Shown: piece after piece, positions 1-7,051 of the stretch
Layout: each line of letters starts with the position of its first letter
Position numbering within the stretch: position 1 is the stretch's first letter
Origin: an uncultured Bacilli bacterium
Lineage (GTDB): Bacteria > Bacillota_I > Bacilli_A > RF39 > UBA660
Length of the DNA: 12,042 nucleotides
Direction of reading: 5' to 3'
Assembly: GCA_934096015.1 (NCBI GenBank)
Contig: CAKOLD010000026.1
Span: forward strand, 1-12,042
The notes under the pieces: generated by a model
The model's input: the letters and a program-made list of their open reading frames with translations, nothing else
Database searches by the model: none
Told to the model about the DNA's origin: nothing
Translations under genes and position numbers: made by a program

Positions 1-20
1 GCCCCCCCCCCCCTTGTCAA
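1..20 (-). promoter_or_regulatory. Partial leftward promoter with G12 in spacer
   Basis: Read on the minus strand, positions 20-15 spell a perfect -35 hexamer, TTGACA. It is followed by A, twelve G and C up to the window edge. A -10 box would fall just outside the window if the spacer is about 17 bases. The homopolymer would then sit inside the -35/-10 spacer of a gene lying to the left, the classic arrangement for slippage-controlled promoter strength. The hexamer and tract are seen directly. The -10 box and the leftward gene are inferred, so only half of the promoter is supported. Confidence 0.35.
2..13. repeat. C12 homopolymer tract (G12 on minus strand)
   Basis: Twelve consecutive C residues occur in sequence that is otherwise strongly AT-rich; no comparable G or C run appears elsewhere in the window. 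Such tracts are prone to slipped-strand mispairing. It lies directly upstream of the promoter-like region of the DUF192 gene and beside a leftward TTGACA. An assembly or sequencing error in tract length is possible because it is at the window edge. Confidence 0.85.
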
Positions 21-42
21 GCACTAAAAAAAAGCATAAAAT
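14..42 (+). promoter_or_regulatory. Candidate promoter of the DUF192 gene
   Basis: TTGTCA (14-19) is separated by exactly 17 bases from TAAAAT (37-42). Transcription would start near 49, only about 11 bases ahead of the ATG at 60, so the SD-like AAGGTGA (49-55) would be at the very 5' end of the message. The -35 overlaps the leftward TTGACA on the opposite strand, because TTGTCAA reversed reads TTGACAA. Confidence 0.4.
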
Positions 43-59
43 AATAGTAAGGTGACATT

Positions 60-374
60 ATGAAGTTAGAAATTAAAATAGCTGATACATTTTATAAAAA
101 ATTAATAGGTTTAATGTTTCAAAAAAACATAACTTATGGCCTTCTATTGCCAAACTGTAAAAGTATACATACATTTAATATGTATACTAATATAGATGTT
201 TTATTATTAGATTCAAAATTTAAAGTACTATTTATTAATAAAAATGTATCAAAAAATAAAATAATTAATTTTAAAACAAAAGAAAAACACCCTTATATTT
301 TAGAATTACCATCTGGTTCTTCTAAAAATATAAAAGTGTCTGATTATCTAGATATCAATAATTTTATTATTTAA
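60..374 (+). CDS. DUF192 family protein (single-domain, no signal peptide)
   Basis: A 104-residue protein made up almost entirely of a DUF192 domain. The family signatures are visible: GLMFQ near residues 17-21, the block HTFNMYTNIDVLLLD at 37-51 (family pattern HTF-M-IDV-FLD), and LELPSG at 81-86. Many DUF192 proteins have an N-terminal signal peptide or lipobox and are about 150 residues long; this one starts directly in the domain and looks cytoplasmic. The biochemical role of the family is not established. The start is chosen for AAGGTGA five bases upstream of the ATG. Its stop codon shares bases with the stop of the convergent argS gene. Domain call is firm; function is unknown. Confidence 0.8.
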   Translation: MKLEIKIADTFYKKLIGLMFQKNITYGLLLPNCKSIHTFNMYTNIDVLLLDSKFKVLFINKNVSKNKIINFKTKEKHPYILELPSGSSKNIKVSDYLDINNFII

Positions 375-2113
375 ATTTTATCTGGAACATCAATTGCCAA
401 AATATTTAATAAATATTTATTAGTATCATAAACTAATTTAGTTAAAGCAAGATAGCTTGCTTTTTTAATTTCATCTTTTTCTGATAAAACTTCATGATTA
501 CTATAAAAAGCATTAAATGAACTAGTTAAATCATACAAATAATCACATATTTCATTTATAGTTCTAGTATTAAAACATTTTTTCATTAAATTATTTAAAT
601 TTAATAAATTAATAATAATATTTCTTTCTTCTTTTGTAGATAAAACTTTATATTCTAAAGAATCTAAATTAATATTATCACTCTTTTTTAGTAAAGAAGA
701 CATTCTGACAGTACTATAAAGCAAATAAGGACCTGTTTTACCATTTATATCACTAAATTTTACAGGATCAAAAATATAATCACTAGTTCTATTTGGAAGC
801 AAATCAGCATATTTAATTGCTGCCACAGCTAAAGTTTCTGCTAAATCATCTTTTTCTTCATTTGGAATATTATCTTTAATAACTTTTATAGTTTCGTCTT
901 TTACCAAATTAATTAACCCTCTTAAACTCATTATTCCACCATCACGAGTTTTAAAAGGCTTACCATCTGGTCCATTCATTGTACCAAATCCAAACCACTC
1001 TAAATCAATATTATTTGGAACTATATTAGTTTTTTTAGCAGCCCTAAAAGCTTGTACAAAATGAAGTTCTTGGCGAACATCAGTTAAATAAAAATAAGCA
1101 TCTGCATTAAATTTTTTAATACGAGAATATAAAGTTGCTAGTTCAGTAGTATCATAAAGAACTCCCCCATCACTCTTTATCAAAATAACTGGAGGCATTT
1201 CTTTCTTATCAGTTTCCTCTTTAACATCAATGATTGTCGCTCCATCACTAATTTCTGTTAAATTATTTTCCTTTAAATAGGTTAAAAGCCCTGGAATAAA
1301 AGAATCTGCATCACTTTCACCTTCCCATAAATCAAAAGTTGCATTTAATTTACCATAAAGATACTTAATATCATCCAAAGAAAGTTTAAAAAATGACTTC
1401 CATAAATCATATATTCCTTTTTCCTTATTTTGTAATCTTGTAGTCATATTTCTAGCTTCTTCTAAATATTCACTATCTATTTTAGCTTTACTACTAGCAC
1501 AAGGATAAATCTCGTTTAATTCTTCCAATGATACTGGACAATTAGGATATAAACCTTCATAATTAGGATCAAAAAATACTAAATCAGGCATTCTTTTTTG
1601 TATTTCCAAAATAATTAAACCCATGGGTCTTCCCCAATCTCCTAAATGAACATCACTAATAGTTTTATTGCCTACAGCCTCACATAATCTTTTTAAAGCT
1701 TCTCCTATATTGGGACTTCTTAAATGTCCGGCATGTAACGCTTTTGCAACATTAGCACCACCATAATCCAAAAATATTGTTTTAGGATCATTAACCTTGT
1801 AAGTATTAACATCAAAATTTTTAATAACTAAATTAACATATTCAATTAAAGCTTCATCACTAATACTTAAATTAATAAATCCATTTGCATTACTAACATC
1901 TTTAAAATTCTTATCATCTTTTAAACATTCAATTATTTCATCAGCAATTTGTATTGGATTTTTCTTATATATTTTTGCTAACTTAAACGCCCCATTATAT
2001 TGATAATCTCCCAAATCCGGACGATTAGAAATATTTAATTTAACATCATCAATATATCCTAAATCTTTAATTTTATTAGTTAAAGTTAAATTTAATTTAG
2101 AAATTAAATCCAT
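371..2113 (-). CDS. argS: Arginyl-tRNA synthetase
   Basis: A class I aminoacyl-tRNA synthetase of 580 residues, close to the usual length, that charges tRNA-Arg with arginine in the cytoplasm. The N-terminal tRNA-recognition region is followed by LDYGGANVAKALHAGHLRS (115-133), which holds the HIGH-type ATP-binding motif as HAGH at 127-130. Next come the GDWGRPMG block, FGFGTMNGPDGKPFKTRDGG in place of a classical KMSKS loop (normal for many ArgRS), and a DALR-type C-terminal anticodon-binding domain. The ATG at 2113 is preceded by AAAGGAAGAG. The gene follows the LCP gene by 107 bases but has its own promoter-like element. The stop overlaps the stop of the convergent DUF192 gene; no terminator is evident, so transcripts may run antisense into that gene. 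Confidence 0.97.
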   Translation of the reverse strand: MDLISKLNLTLTNKIKDLGYIDDVKLNISNRPDLGDYQYNGAFKLAKIYKKNPIQIADEIIECLKDDKNFKDVSNANGFINLSISDEALIEYVNLVIKNFDVNTYKVNDPKTIFLDYGGANVAKALHAGHLRSPNIGEALKRLCEAVGNKTISDVHLGDWGRPMGLIILEIQKRMPDLVFFDPNYEGLYPNCPVSLEELNEIYPCASSKAKIDSEYLEEARNMTTRLQNKEKGIYDLWKSFFKLSLDDIKYLYGKLNATFDLWEGESDADSFIPGLLTYLKENNLTEISDGATIIDVKEETDKKEMPPVILIKSDGGVLYDTTELATLYSRIKKFNADAYFYLTDVRQELHFVQAFRAAKKTNIVPNNIDLEWFGFGTMNGPDGKPFKTRDGGIMSLRGLINLVKDETIKVIKDNIPNEEKDDLAETLAVAAIKYADLLPNRTSDYIFDPVKFSDINGKTGPYLLYSTVRMSSLLKKSDNINLDSLEYKVLSTKEERNIIINLLNLNNLMKKCFNTRTINEICDYLYDLTSSFNAFYSNHEVLSEKDEIKKASYLALTKLVYDTNKYLLNILAIDVPDKI

Positions 2114-2141
2114 AATTCTCTTCCTTTCATAAATCCATTTA

Positions 2142-2150
2142 ATTATAACA
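2142..2150 (-). promoter_or_regulatory. Extended -10 promoter element of argS
   Basis: The minus strand reads TGTTATAAT (2150-2142), an extended -10 of the TGn-TATAAT type. No good -35 is visible at 16-18 bases, as is common with extended -10 promoters. It predicts a start near 2135, about 20 bases before the argS ATG. No T-box leader fits in the 107-base gap. Confidence 0.45.
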
Positions 2151-2220
2151 TTTCCTTAATTTTCTATCTAAAAACACACCAGATACTATAATCTATTCTT
2201 GTCTTAAAAGCAAGAAAAAC

Positions 2221-3678
2221 TTACCCTTGTAATACTTCTTTAAGAGCAAGTTTTGCTTCATTTACACTATTTGTATCTATTTCCATTACATAAACATTTG
2301 CACTACCAGTAGAATACGCTGTTCTTCTAGCATCACTACCAGTTACTGTTTTTTGTTCTATTTGCCAATCAACAGGATTTTTTATTTGATCTTTGATAAA
2401 TTTAATTATTTCATCACTTTCCATATTTGTTGAAACATATTTACTAACACTAGATAATAAACTATTATATTTAACTATTATACTAGGACTAGTAGCTTTA
2501 TCAAATATTGCATTCAATACTAATAATTGATTTTCAATTCTACTTCTATCCCCACCAGATAATGTATGACGTGTTCTAGCAAGAGCTAACGCCTCTTCTC
2601 CATTTAATCTTTGCATTCCTTTTTTCAAGCATATTTGATTTCTATAACTTCTATTACTATCTTGTTCACAAAAACTAACTGGAACATCTACATCAATACC
2701 GTCTAATTTATTTACAATCGTTACAAATGATGTAAAATTAACTCTAAAATAGTAAGAAATATCTATATCATATAAATCTTCCAAGGTCATTAAAGATTCT
2801 TCAATTCCATAAATGCCAGCATGAGTTAATTTATCTTTTTGTTTTTTTGTGTGTAAAGTAACATAGTAATCTCTAGGAGTATTAAGCATCAATATTTTAC
2901 CCGTATTTGGATTAACCGCAACCAAAATATTTACGTCACTTCTTGCTTTAGCACTAATTTTACCACTAGTGTCAATACCACTAATATAAACAACAAATGA
3001 ATCTTTAGTAATATTCTTATCACTAGTAATTACTTTTTCTTTAGTCAAAATATCAAAAGAATAAATACTTACTAAATTCTCATGTTCTCCAATTTCTTCA
3101 TTCAATATATCCATATAAGATTCACTCATTAGAATTGCATCAATTTTATCATCATAAATATTTTTAACAGCTTCTTGTAAATCATCATAACTAACAGCAT
3201 TAAAAGAAATTTTACTACTAACTTTATCAATTGCCTTTTTCCCTGAATCATCATTCAAATTATATAAGCCAATCTTTTTATTTTCAAGTTCACTTATATC
3301 GCTATAATCACCTTCAACAACATAAACAGAATATCTTTCAGTACGATAGCCTGTATCAATTATATTATTTAAAAACTCTAAAGTTCCCATAGCATAATTA
3401 CTTAAGAAAATCAAACCAAATGCATATAATAAAGAAATTATAATAAATAAAGTTCTTACCCATATTCTTAACTTTTTCTTATTCATTAAAATTATAAAAA
3501 GTAAAGAGAAAAAAGTAATTAATAATAAAACTAAAACCAAATATACCACTGGTAATATTTGAAAATAAATTAATACTGCCTCTGCAAAAAGAGATACTAT
3601 AACTAACAAAAAAGATAATATTTTACAAAAGAAATTAAATTTTTTATTCTTTTTATTTTTTTTAGTTTTCTTCGCCAC
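2221..3678 (-). CDS. LytR-CpsA-Psr (LCP) family cell-wall polymer ligase with extra extracellular domain
   Basis: A 485-residue membrane protein. A Lys-rich cytoplasmic start is followed by three hydrophobic segments (about 17-39, 43-65, 73-93), then a domain at about 115-215 resembling a solute-binding fold (KKIGLYN, then DDKIDAILM), then the LCP domain (about 227-400). The LCP residues that handle the pyrophosphate lipid are present: D236, R246-D248 (RSD), PRD at 268-270, ARTR at 367-370 and DRSR at 377-380. C337 and C350 could form a disulfide. LCP enzymes transfer teichoic acids or other anionic glycans from a lipid carrier to peptidoglycan on the outer face of the membrane. The start is GTG at 3678, because an in-frame TGA lies immediately upstream; GGTGA five bases before it lies inside the preceding gene. 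The 17-base overlap with the Ig-like gene implies coupled translation. Confidence 0.93.
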   Translation of the reverse strand: MAKKTKKNKKNKKFNFFCKILSFLLVIVSLFAEAVLIYFQILPVVYLVLVLLLITFFSLLFIILMNKKKLRIWVRTLFIIISLLYAFGLIFLSNYAMGTLEFLNNIIDTGYRTERYSVYVVEGDYSDISELENKKIGLYNLNDDSGKKAIDKVSSKISFNAVSYDDLQEAVKNIYDDKIDAILMSESYMDILNEEIGEHENLVSIYSFDILTKEKVITSDKNITKDSFVVYISGIDTSGKISAKARSDVNILVAVNPNTGKILMLNTPRDYYVTLHTKKQKDKLTHAGIYGIEESLMTLEDLYDIDISYYFRVNFTSFVTIVNKLDGIDVDVPVSFCEQDSNRSYRNQICLKKGMQRLNGEEALALARTRHTLSGGDRSRIENQLLVLNAIFDKATSPSIIVKYNSLLSSVSKYVSTNMESDEIIKFIKDQIKNPVDWQIEQKTVTGSDARRTAYSTGSANVYVMEIDTNSVNEAKLALKEVLQG

Positions 3679-4561
3679 TCAAATCACCATTTTCTTGATT
3701 TATATATTTTACTGTACCATCATTAAATGTTATTCTTACTGTAAATCCAACTATATAACCAAATTTATTATATAAAGTTAAAATCTCTTGGTCTTTAACA
3801 TTATCATATAGAGTATTATAATCAGTACTTGCAAGCTCTAAATACTTATCATATTCCTCTAAAGTATCAAGTAGTTCTTCACTAACCGCTTTTTCATATT
3901 TTAAAGTGATTTCACCATTGTAATCATCATACTTAGGAGATGTTTTATACACTTCTAAATCACTTTCTTTTAAAGAAAGCAATGATTTATCCTTAGAAAC
4001 TACTATAGTTGCCTTCTCAGTAACTGAATTATTATATTTATCGCTTACTTTAATATCTACAATATGTGTTCCTACAATATCTAAAATTTTCTTATCATTT
4101 TTATTTAAAAATTCTGCTTTACAAGGCAAAGATAAATCCTCACAACTCAAAATCAAATCATTCAATAAAAACTCTTCAGAAACTCCAACAGTCAATTGCC
4201 TTAAGGTAACTTTTGGAGCCTTAGTATCTTTGACAACAATATAATTTGATTTTGTTTGACTACCATACTTAACAGTATATTTAAATTGCCCAACTTGATC
4301 AGTTTTTTTATCTGAATCTACTGAAACAGAAGTAAGATTTAACTCATAATCATTTTTATTCTTTACTTTATTTTTTACATAAATATCAATTTCATCACTA
4401 AGAGATTCTCCAAGTTCTACAACCACTTTATTTAATTTTAAGATATTTTTATTATGAAAATAAATATATCCACCTATTAATATACCCATCATGAAAAAAA
4501 TTACCAATAACGTTTTTACTATAGATTTTGTACTTGTCTCTTCAATATAAATATCTTCCAT
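3662..4561 (-). CDS. Membrane-anchored Ig-like domain protein, LCP operon partner
   Basis: A 299-residue protein with a short cytoplasmic tail, one transmembrane anchor (about 15-34), and an extracellular part containing two probable bacterial Ig-like, DUF5011-type beta domains (about 44-111 and 113-190). Each ends in the VVKDTKAP- or TIVVSKD-like strand typical of these folds. C140 and C147 may form a disulfide. The last 100 residues (about 200-299) are acidic, have no family I recognise, and end in strands around FTVRITFNDGTVKY. The ATG at 4561 is preferred to the upstream in-frame GTG at 4570, because AGGTGG is correctly spaced for the ATG and overlaps the GTG. The stop of the upstream gene and this ATG share one base (TAATG), and its end overlaps the LCP gene. 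The position suggests a surface accessory for the LCP ligase; that role is inferred. Confidence 0.8.
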   Translation of the reverse strand: MEDIYIEETSTKSIVKTLLVIFFMMGILIGGYIYFHNKNILKLNKVVVELGESLSDEIDIYVKNKVKNKNDYELNLTSVSVDSDKKTDQVGQFKYTVKYGSQTKSNYIVVKDTKAPKVTLRQLTVGVSEEFLLNDLILSCEDLSLPCKAEFLNKNDKKILDIVGTHIVDIKVSDKYNNSVTEKATIVVSKDKSLLSLKESDLEVYKTSPKYDDYNGEITLKYEKAVSEELLDTLEEYDKYLELASTDYNTLYDNVKDQEILTLYNKFGYIVGFTVRITFNDGTVKYINQENGDLSGEEN

Positions 4562-4905
4562 TATATCCACCTTGCAAAATATATATTTCTAGTATATCCC
4601 ATTTCATAATTTTCAGACAAATTTATTATACTAGAAACAATAGATTTAATAATATCCTGGTCTTTCTTAACTCTTATCTCCATAAGCCCTCTACGCATTT
4701 CTTTACGGAAATAATAATCTTCTAAATACTTATTAAGTGCAAAATCCAACTTAGTCACATCTTCTAAATCATTCTCATCATTAAAAATATAATCTTGATA
4801 AATTTGAATTAATTTATTGGTAATATAATCTCCTTCAATAATTTCAAAATTAATTATTTTATAAAAATTAGGACAATGTTTTAAAACATTTTTATTTTTT
4901 TTCAT
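4561..4905 (-). CDS. Hypothetical protein, first gene of the LCP operon
   Basis: I do not recognise this 114-residue protein. It is charged, probably helical (DLEDVTKLDFALNKYLEDYY, then RKEMRRGLMEI), and has no signal peptide or membrane segment, so it is probably cytoplasmic. The ATG at 4905 is chosen because AGGTG lies five bases upstream; an in-frame ATG at 4935 lies within the promoter and has no SD sequence. The gene follows a near-consensus promoter and is coupled by TAATG to the Ig-like gene, so it is the leading gene of the envelope operon. A regulatory or structural role in that operon is only a guess. Confidence 0.72.
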   Translation of the reverse strand: MKKNKNVLKHCPNFYKIINFEIIEGDYITNKLIQIYQDYIFNDENDLEDVTKLDFALNKYLEDYYFRKEMRRGLMEIRVKKDQDIIKSIVSSIINLSENYEMGYTRNIYFARWI

Positions 4906-4923
4906 ATATACACCTACTATAAA

Positions 4924-4952
4924 ATTATAGTACATAAAATACTATAAGTCAA
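4924..4952 (-). promoter_or_regulatory. Near-consensus sigma-A promoter of the LCP operon
   Basis: The minus strand reads TTGACT (4952-4947), a 17-base spacer, then TATAAT (4929-4924). The start would be near 4917, about 12 bases before the ATG at 4905. The -35 touches the T-tract of the terminator of the preceding transcription unit, so the two units are separated with no spare bases. Confidence 0.85.
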
Positions 4953-4977
4953 AAAAAAACACTAATATTAGTGTTTT
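4951..4977 (-). terminator. Rho-independent terminator of the zinc-ribbon membrane gene pair
   Basis: A perfect 22-base palindrome (4956-4977) with AAAACACTAAT on one arm is followed on the minus strand by nine T residues in all (4959-4951). It overlaps the stop codon of the gene ending at 4976. The stem is AT-rich, but the symmetry and T-run make the call strong. Confidence 0.88.
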
Positions 4978-6181
4978 ATAATTGTGTACCACAAGCTATA
5001 CAAAATTTAGTATCTTCAGCAAGTGAAACACCACATGCAGGACATGTTTTAGAAGCTTTCTCAGGTAATTCTATATTAGCATCATCACTTGCATTAGAAT
5101 TATCTAAAACTGGTTGTTCAGTCAAATTAGTATTGCTTGTTACCTCAATAGTTTCAAGATTATTTGAAGTAGTATTTACATCAAGTATTTCATTAGAAGT
5201 AGACTCACTAGAAACAACAGGTTCATTAGAAACAATTGAGACATTAGAAGTATGTTCACTAACTGGAACACTTTCTATAACAGGAGAACTTCCAAATGCA
5301 ATATTTTTCATTTCTACAGAATCCTTTTTTACAGGTTCTATAACACTATTAGCATTATTATCGTTTAAATTATCTAAAACAACAGTCTGTTCCATTGGAC
5401 TAGCAATATTTTGTTCTGGCAACAGCCCATCCGCTTCATTAATTTCAGGTATATTCTCAGGAGGTTCTATACTCATCACATTATTATTATTATTATTGTT
5501 AGATGCTGTTGAATTATTATTATCATCAAATTGTAAATCAGGATAATTATTTTCAGGATTTACAACAACTTCTGAATTCTGGTTTTCTAAATCCATCTGA
5601 GGTGCTAAAGCCTCTGGATTAGCTACATTATCATGCACTTCTTCAATTTGCTGAACACTAGTATTTCCAACAATTGGCTCAACGTTAGCACTTTCAATTG
5701 TTGGAGCCGTACTAACTTCAAAATTCACATCATTTATAGGTGTAGTAGGCATTACTTGATCAACATTGTTTTCATTAAATGGATTATAAGCCTCCTCTTT
5801 AATTTCTTCTTTCTTAATTCCTTCATAAGTACTAAAAGATAATAAAGGAATAAAAATTACTGGTAAAAAGATTATCCCAATTGCAAATCCACTTCCTTTA
5901 CCAAATTTTTTAGCCAATGCAATATAAACTTGAATCATTATAACAATATTAACAACGGGAATCATCATTAATAATATATACCACATTGGTTTTTCTACTA
6001 TTTGCAATAAACTTATTATGTTCCAAATAGGTACTATTGCACTAATAGCTGGTTTACCAGCCTTTTTATAAATTGTCATTAAAGAAATTAATAAAGCAAG
6101 GCTTAAAAAAGCACTTAATATAAGTATTGCGCTCAATAATGCATCACTACTCATTGTAAAACTTGTTAAAATATTATCCAT
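4976..6181 (-). CDS. Polytopic membrane protein (DUF5684-like) with Asn-rich linker and C-terminal zinc ribbon
   Basis: A 401-residue protein in three parts. Residues 1-118 carry about four hydrophobic segments (about 13-36, 45-60, 67-88, 98-118) with the pattern YKKAGKPAISAIVPIWN and FGKGSGFAIG, which I recognise as the DUF5684-type membrane domain. Residues 120-370 are a long, low-complexity, acidic linker rich in Asn, Ser, Thr and Glu, including seven consecutive Asn. Residues 380-397 form a CxxC-x10-CxxC zinc ribbon (C380, C383, C394, C397). The start ATG at 6181 has GGTGAT upstream and overlaps the preceding paralogous gene by eight bases. The function is unknown. The ribbon could bind a partner or metal on the cytoplasmic side; topology is inferred. 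Confidence 0.82.
   Translation of the reverse strand: MDNILTSFTMSSDALLSAILILSAFLSLALLISLMTIYKKAGKPAISAIVPIWNIISLLQIVEKPMWYILLMMIPVVNIVIMIQVYIALAKKFGKGSGFAIGIIFLPVIFIPLLSFSTYEGIKKEEIKEEAYNPFNENNVDQVMPTTPINDVNFEVSTAPTIESANVEPIVGNTSVQQIEEVHDNVANPEALAPQMDLENQNSEVVVNPENNYPDLQFDDNNNSTASNNNNNNNVMSIEPPENIPEINEADGLLPEQNIASPMEQTVVLDNLNDNNANSVIEPVKKDSVEMKNIAFGSSPVIESVPVSEHTSNVSIVSNEPVVSSESTSNEILDVNTTSNNLETIEVTSNTNLTEQPVLDNSNASDDANIELPEKASKTCPACGVSLAEDTKFCIACGTQL
5480..5497. repeat. ATT trinucleotide microsatellite in the Asn linker
   Basis: Six perfect ATT units (AAT on the coding strand) encode six of seven consecutive Asn residues. Gain or loss of units would change linker length without a frameshift. 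Confidence 0.85.
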
Positions 6182-6752
6182 TTATATCACCATTCTTACC
6201 ACATTTTGTACAAAAATTCCCAGTTAATTTTGTTCCACAATTTGAACAATATTTATCATTGTGGGAAAAATCACCATAACCCCAAGGACTCAACTCAACA
6301 TTATTATCAACTTGATATTTATCAGAAAATCCTAAAATTGGATAAAATACAAATGGTAATAAAGTCATACCAACTGCAAATCCTGTACCCTGTTTAAATT
6401 TTTTCGCAATATTATAATTAATTTGAAAAGTTACCACAATACTTGCTACAGATATAATAAAACTCAATCCCTCAGCAATTGCTCCATCAGCATTTGTAAG
6501 AGAAAAAATTGAATTACCCACAATAACAAAAAAATACCACCAATAACATTCAGAAATTTCTACAAATGTCCAAGAATTATAATAAGGAATTAAAGCTTCC
6601 CATCCTTTTTTACCACATTTTTTAAATAACTTATATTCAGCGATCAATACAAGGGTTGCCATTGCTAATACTACCAACCCCATAAATATAATTACAAATA
6701 AAAAACCACTTCCTAAAAGCTTAACTACTTCATTATAAGCATCAGTATACAC
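6174..6752 (-). CDS. Polytopic membrane protein (DUF5684-like) with C-terminal zinc ribbon, short paralog
   Basis: A 192-residue paralog of the next gene. A hydrophobic N-terminus (about 14-38) is followed by the family signature KKCGKKGWEALIPYYN (44-59), two further membrane segments (about 70-84 and 95-112), and FKQGTGFAVGMTLLPFVFYP (119-138). A short linker leads to a zinc ribbon with C169, C172, C181 and C184. The start is taken as GTG at 6752, because AGAGAGGAG (6770-6762) lies nine bases upstream. A more upstream in-frame TTG at 6806 coincides with the promoter -35 and cannot be translated from that promoter. The stop overlaps the start of the larger paralog, so the two are co-translated. 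Function unknown. Confidence 0.78.
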   Translation of the reverse strand: MYTDAYNEVVKLLGSGFLFVIIFMGLVVLAMATLVLIAEYKLFKKCGKKGWEALIPYYNSWTFVEISECYWWYFFVIVGNSIFSLTNADGAIAEGLSFIISVASIVVTFQINYNIAKKFKQGTGFAVGMTLLPFVFYPILGFSDKYQVDNNVELSPWGYGDFSHNDKYCSNCGTKLTGNFCTKCGKNGDING

Positions 6753-6777
6753 TGAATCATACTCCTCTCTATTATTA

Positions 6778-6806
6778 ATTATACAATTAGAGATTAAAAA
6801 ATACAA
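6778..6806 (-). promoter_or_regulatory. Promoter of the zinc-ribbon membrane gene pair
   Basis: The minus strand reads TTGTAT (6806-6801), a 17-base spacer, then TATAAT (6783-6778). The start would be near 6771, just ahead of the SD sequence at 6770-6762. The same TTGTAT-17-TATAAT arrangement precedes yneF. Confidence 0.6.
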
Positions 6807-6807
6807 T

Positions 6808-6830
6808 AAAAAAAATAAGGCCTAGCCTTA
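6808..6830 (-). terminator. Rho-independent terminator of yneF-yceD-rpmF
   Basis: Stem TAAGGC/GCCTTA (6816-6821 with 6825-6830), three-base loop, then eight T residues on the minus strand (6815-6808). It begins within the rpmF stop codon and is followed directly by the promoter of the next unit. Confidence 0.92.
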
Positions 6831-7016
6831 CTTATCGTTTTCTTCGTTTGTTAGAACATTATTTCCTTTATAATTTCCACATTTTGTACATGCACGATGT
6901 GGTTTAATATGAGCACCACAATTTGAGCAAATAGTCATTCCAGGTAACTCTTTTTTCAAATGAGTACGACGCATTCTTTTCTTTGTCTTACTAGTTCTTC
7001 TAAATGGAACAGCCAT
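6828..7016 (-). CDS. rpmF: 50S ribosomal protein L32, zinc-binding form
   Basis: A 62-residue protein with the invariant L32 start MAVPFRRTSKTKKRMRRTH and the zinc ribbon CSNC (30-33) to CTKC (43-46), so all four metal ligands are kept (the C+ type). Many Bacilli also have a cysteine-free L32 elsewhere; none is visible here. It is part of the large ribosomal subunit. The ATG is preceded by GGAAGGAG. The gene lies 35 bases after yceD, the usual partner, and ends in a strong terminator. The C-terminal tail NEENDK is acidic and not conserved in the family. Confidence 0.98.
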   Translation of the reverse strand: MAVPFRRTSKTKKRMRRTHLKKELPGMTICSNCGAHIKPHRACTKCGNYKGNNVLTNEENDK

Positions 7017-7051
7017 TTTAGTTCACTCCTTCCTTCATTAGCACCAAATAT

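Noticed and set aside
2196..2216. Stem-loop TTCTTG/CAAGAA after the LCP gene as a terminator
   Set aside because: The stem is only six pairs and no T-run follows on the minus strand, so termination there is not supported.
2114..2220. T-box leader for argS
   Set aside because: The 107-base gap lacks room for the specifier stem and a T-box motif, and a promoter-like extended -10 lies only about 30 bases from the start.
4906..4935. Upstream ATG start at 4935 for the first gene of the LCP operon
   Set aside because: It falls in the promoter spacer and has no SD; the ATG at 4905 has AGGTG at the right distance.
4971..5546. Long plus-strand ORF of 191 codons
   Set aside because: It lies wholly antisense to the zinc-ribbon membrane protein gene and its low-complexity linker. 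It has a Ser/Leu-rich shadow composition and no SD sequence.
6753..6806. Upstream TTG start for the short zinc-ribbon membrane protein
   Set aside because: The TTG is the -35 hexamer of the promoter and abuts the rpmF terminator T-run; the GTG at 6752 has AGAGAGGAG at proper distance.
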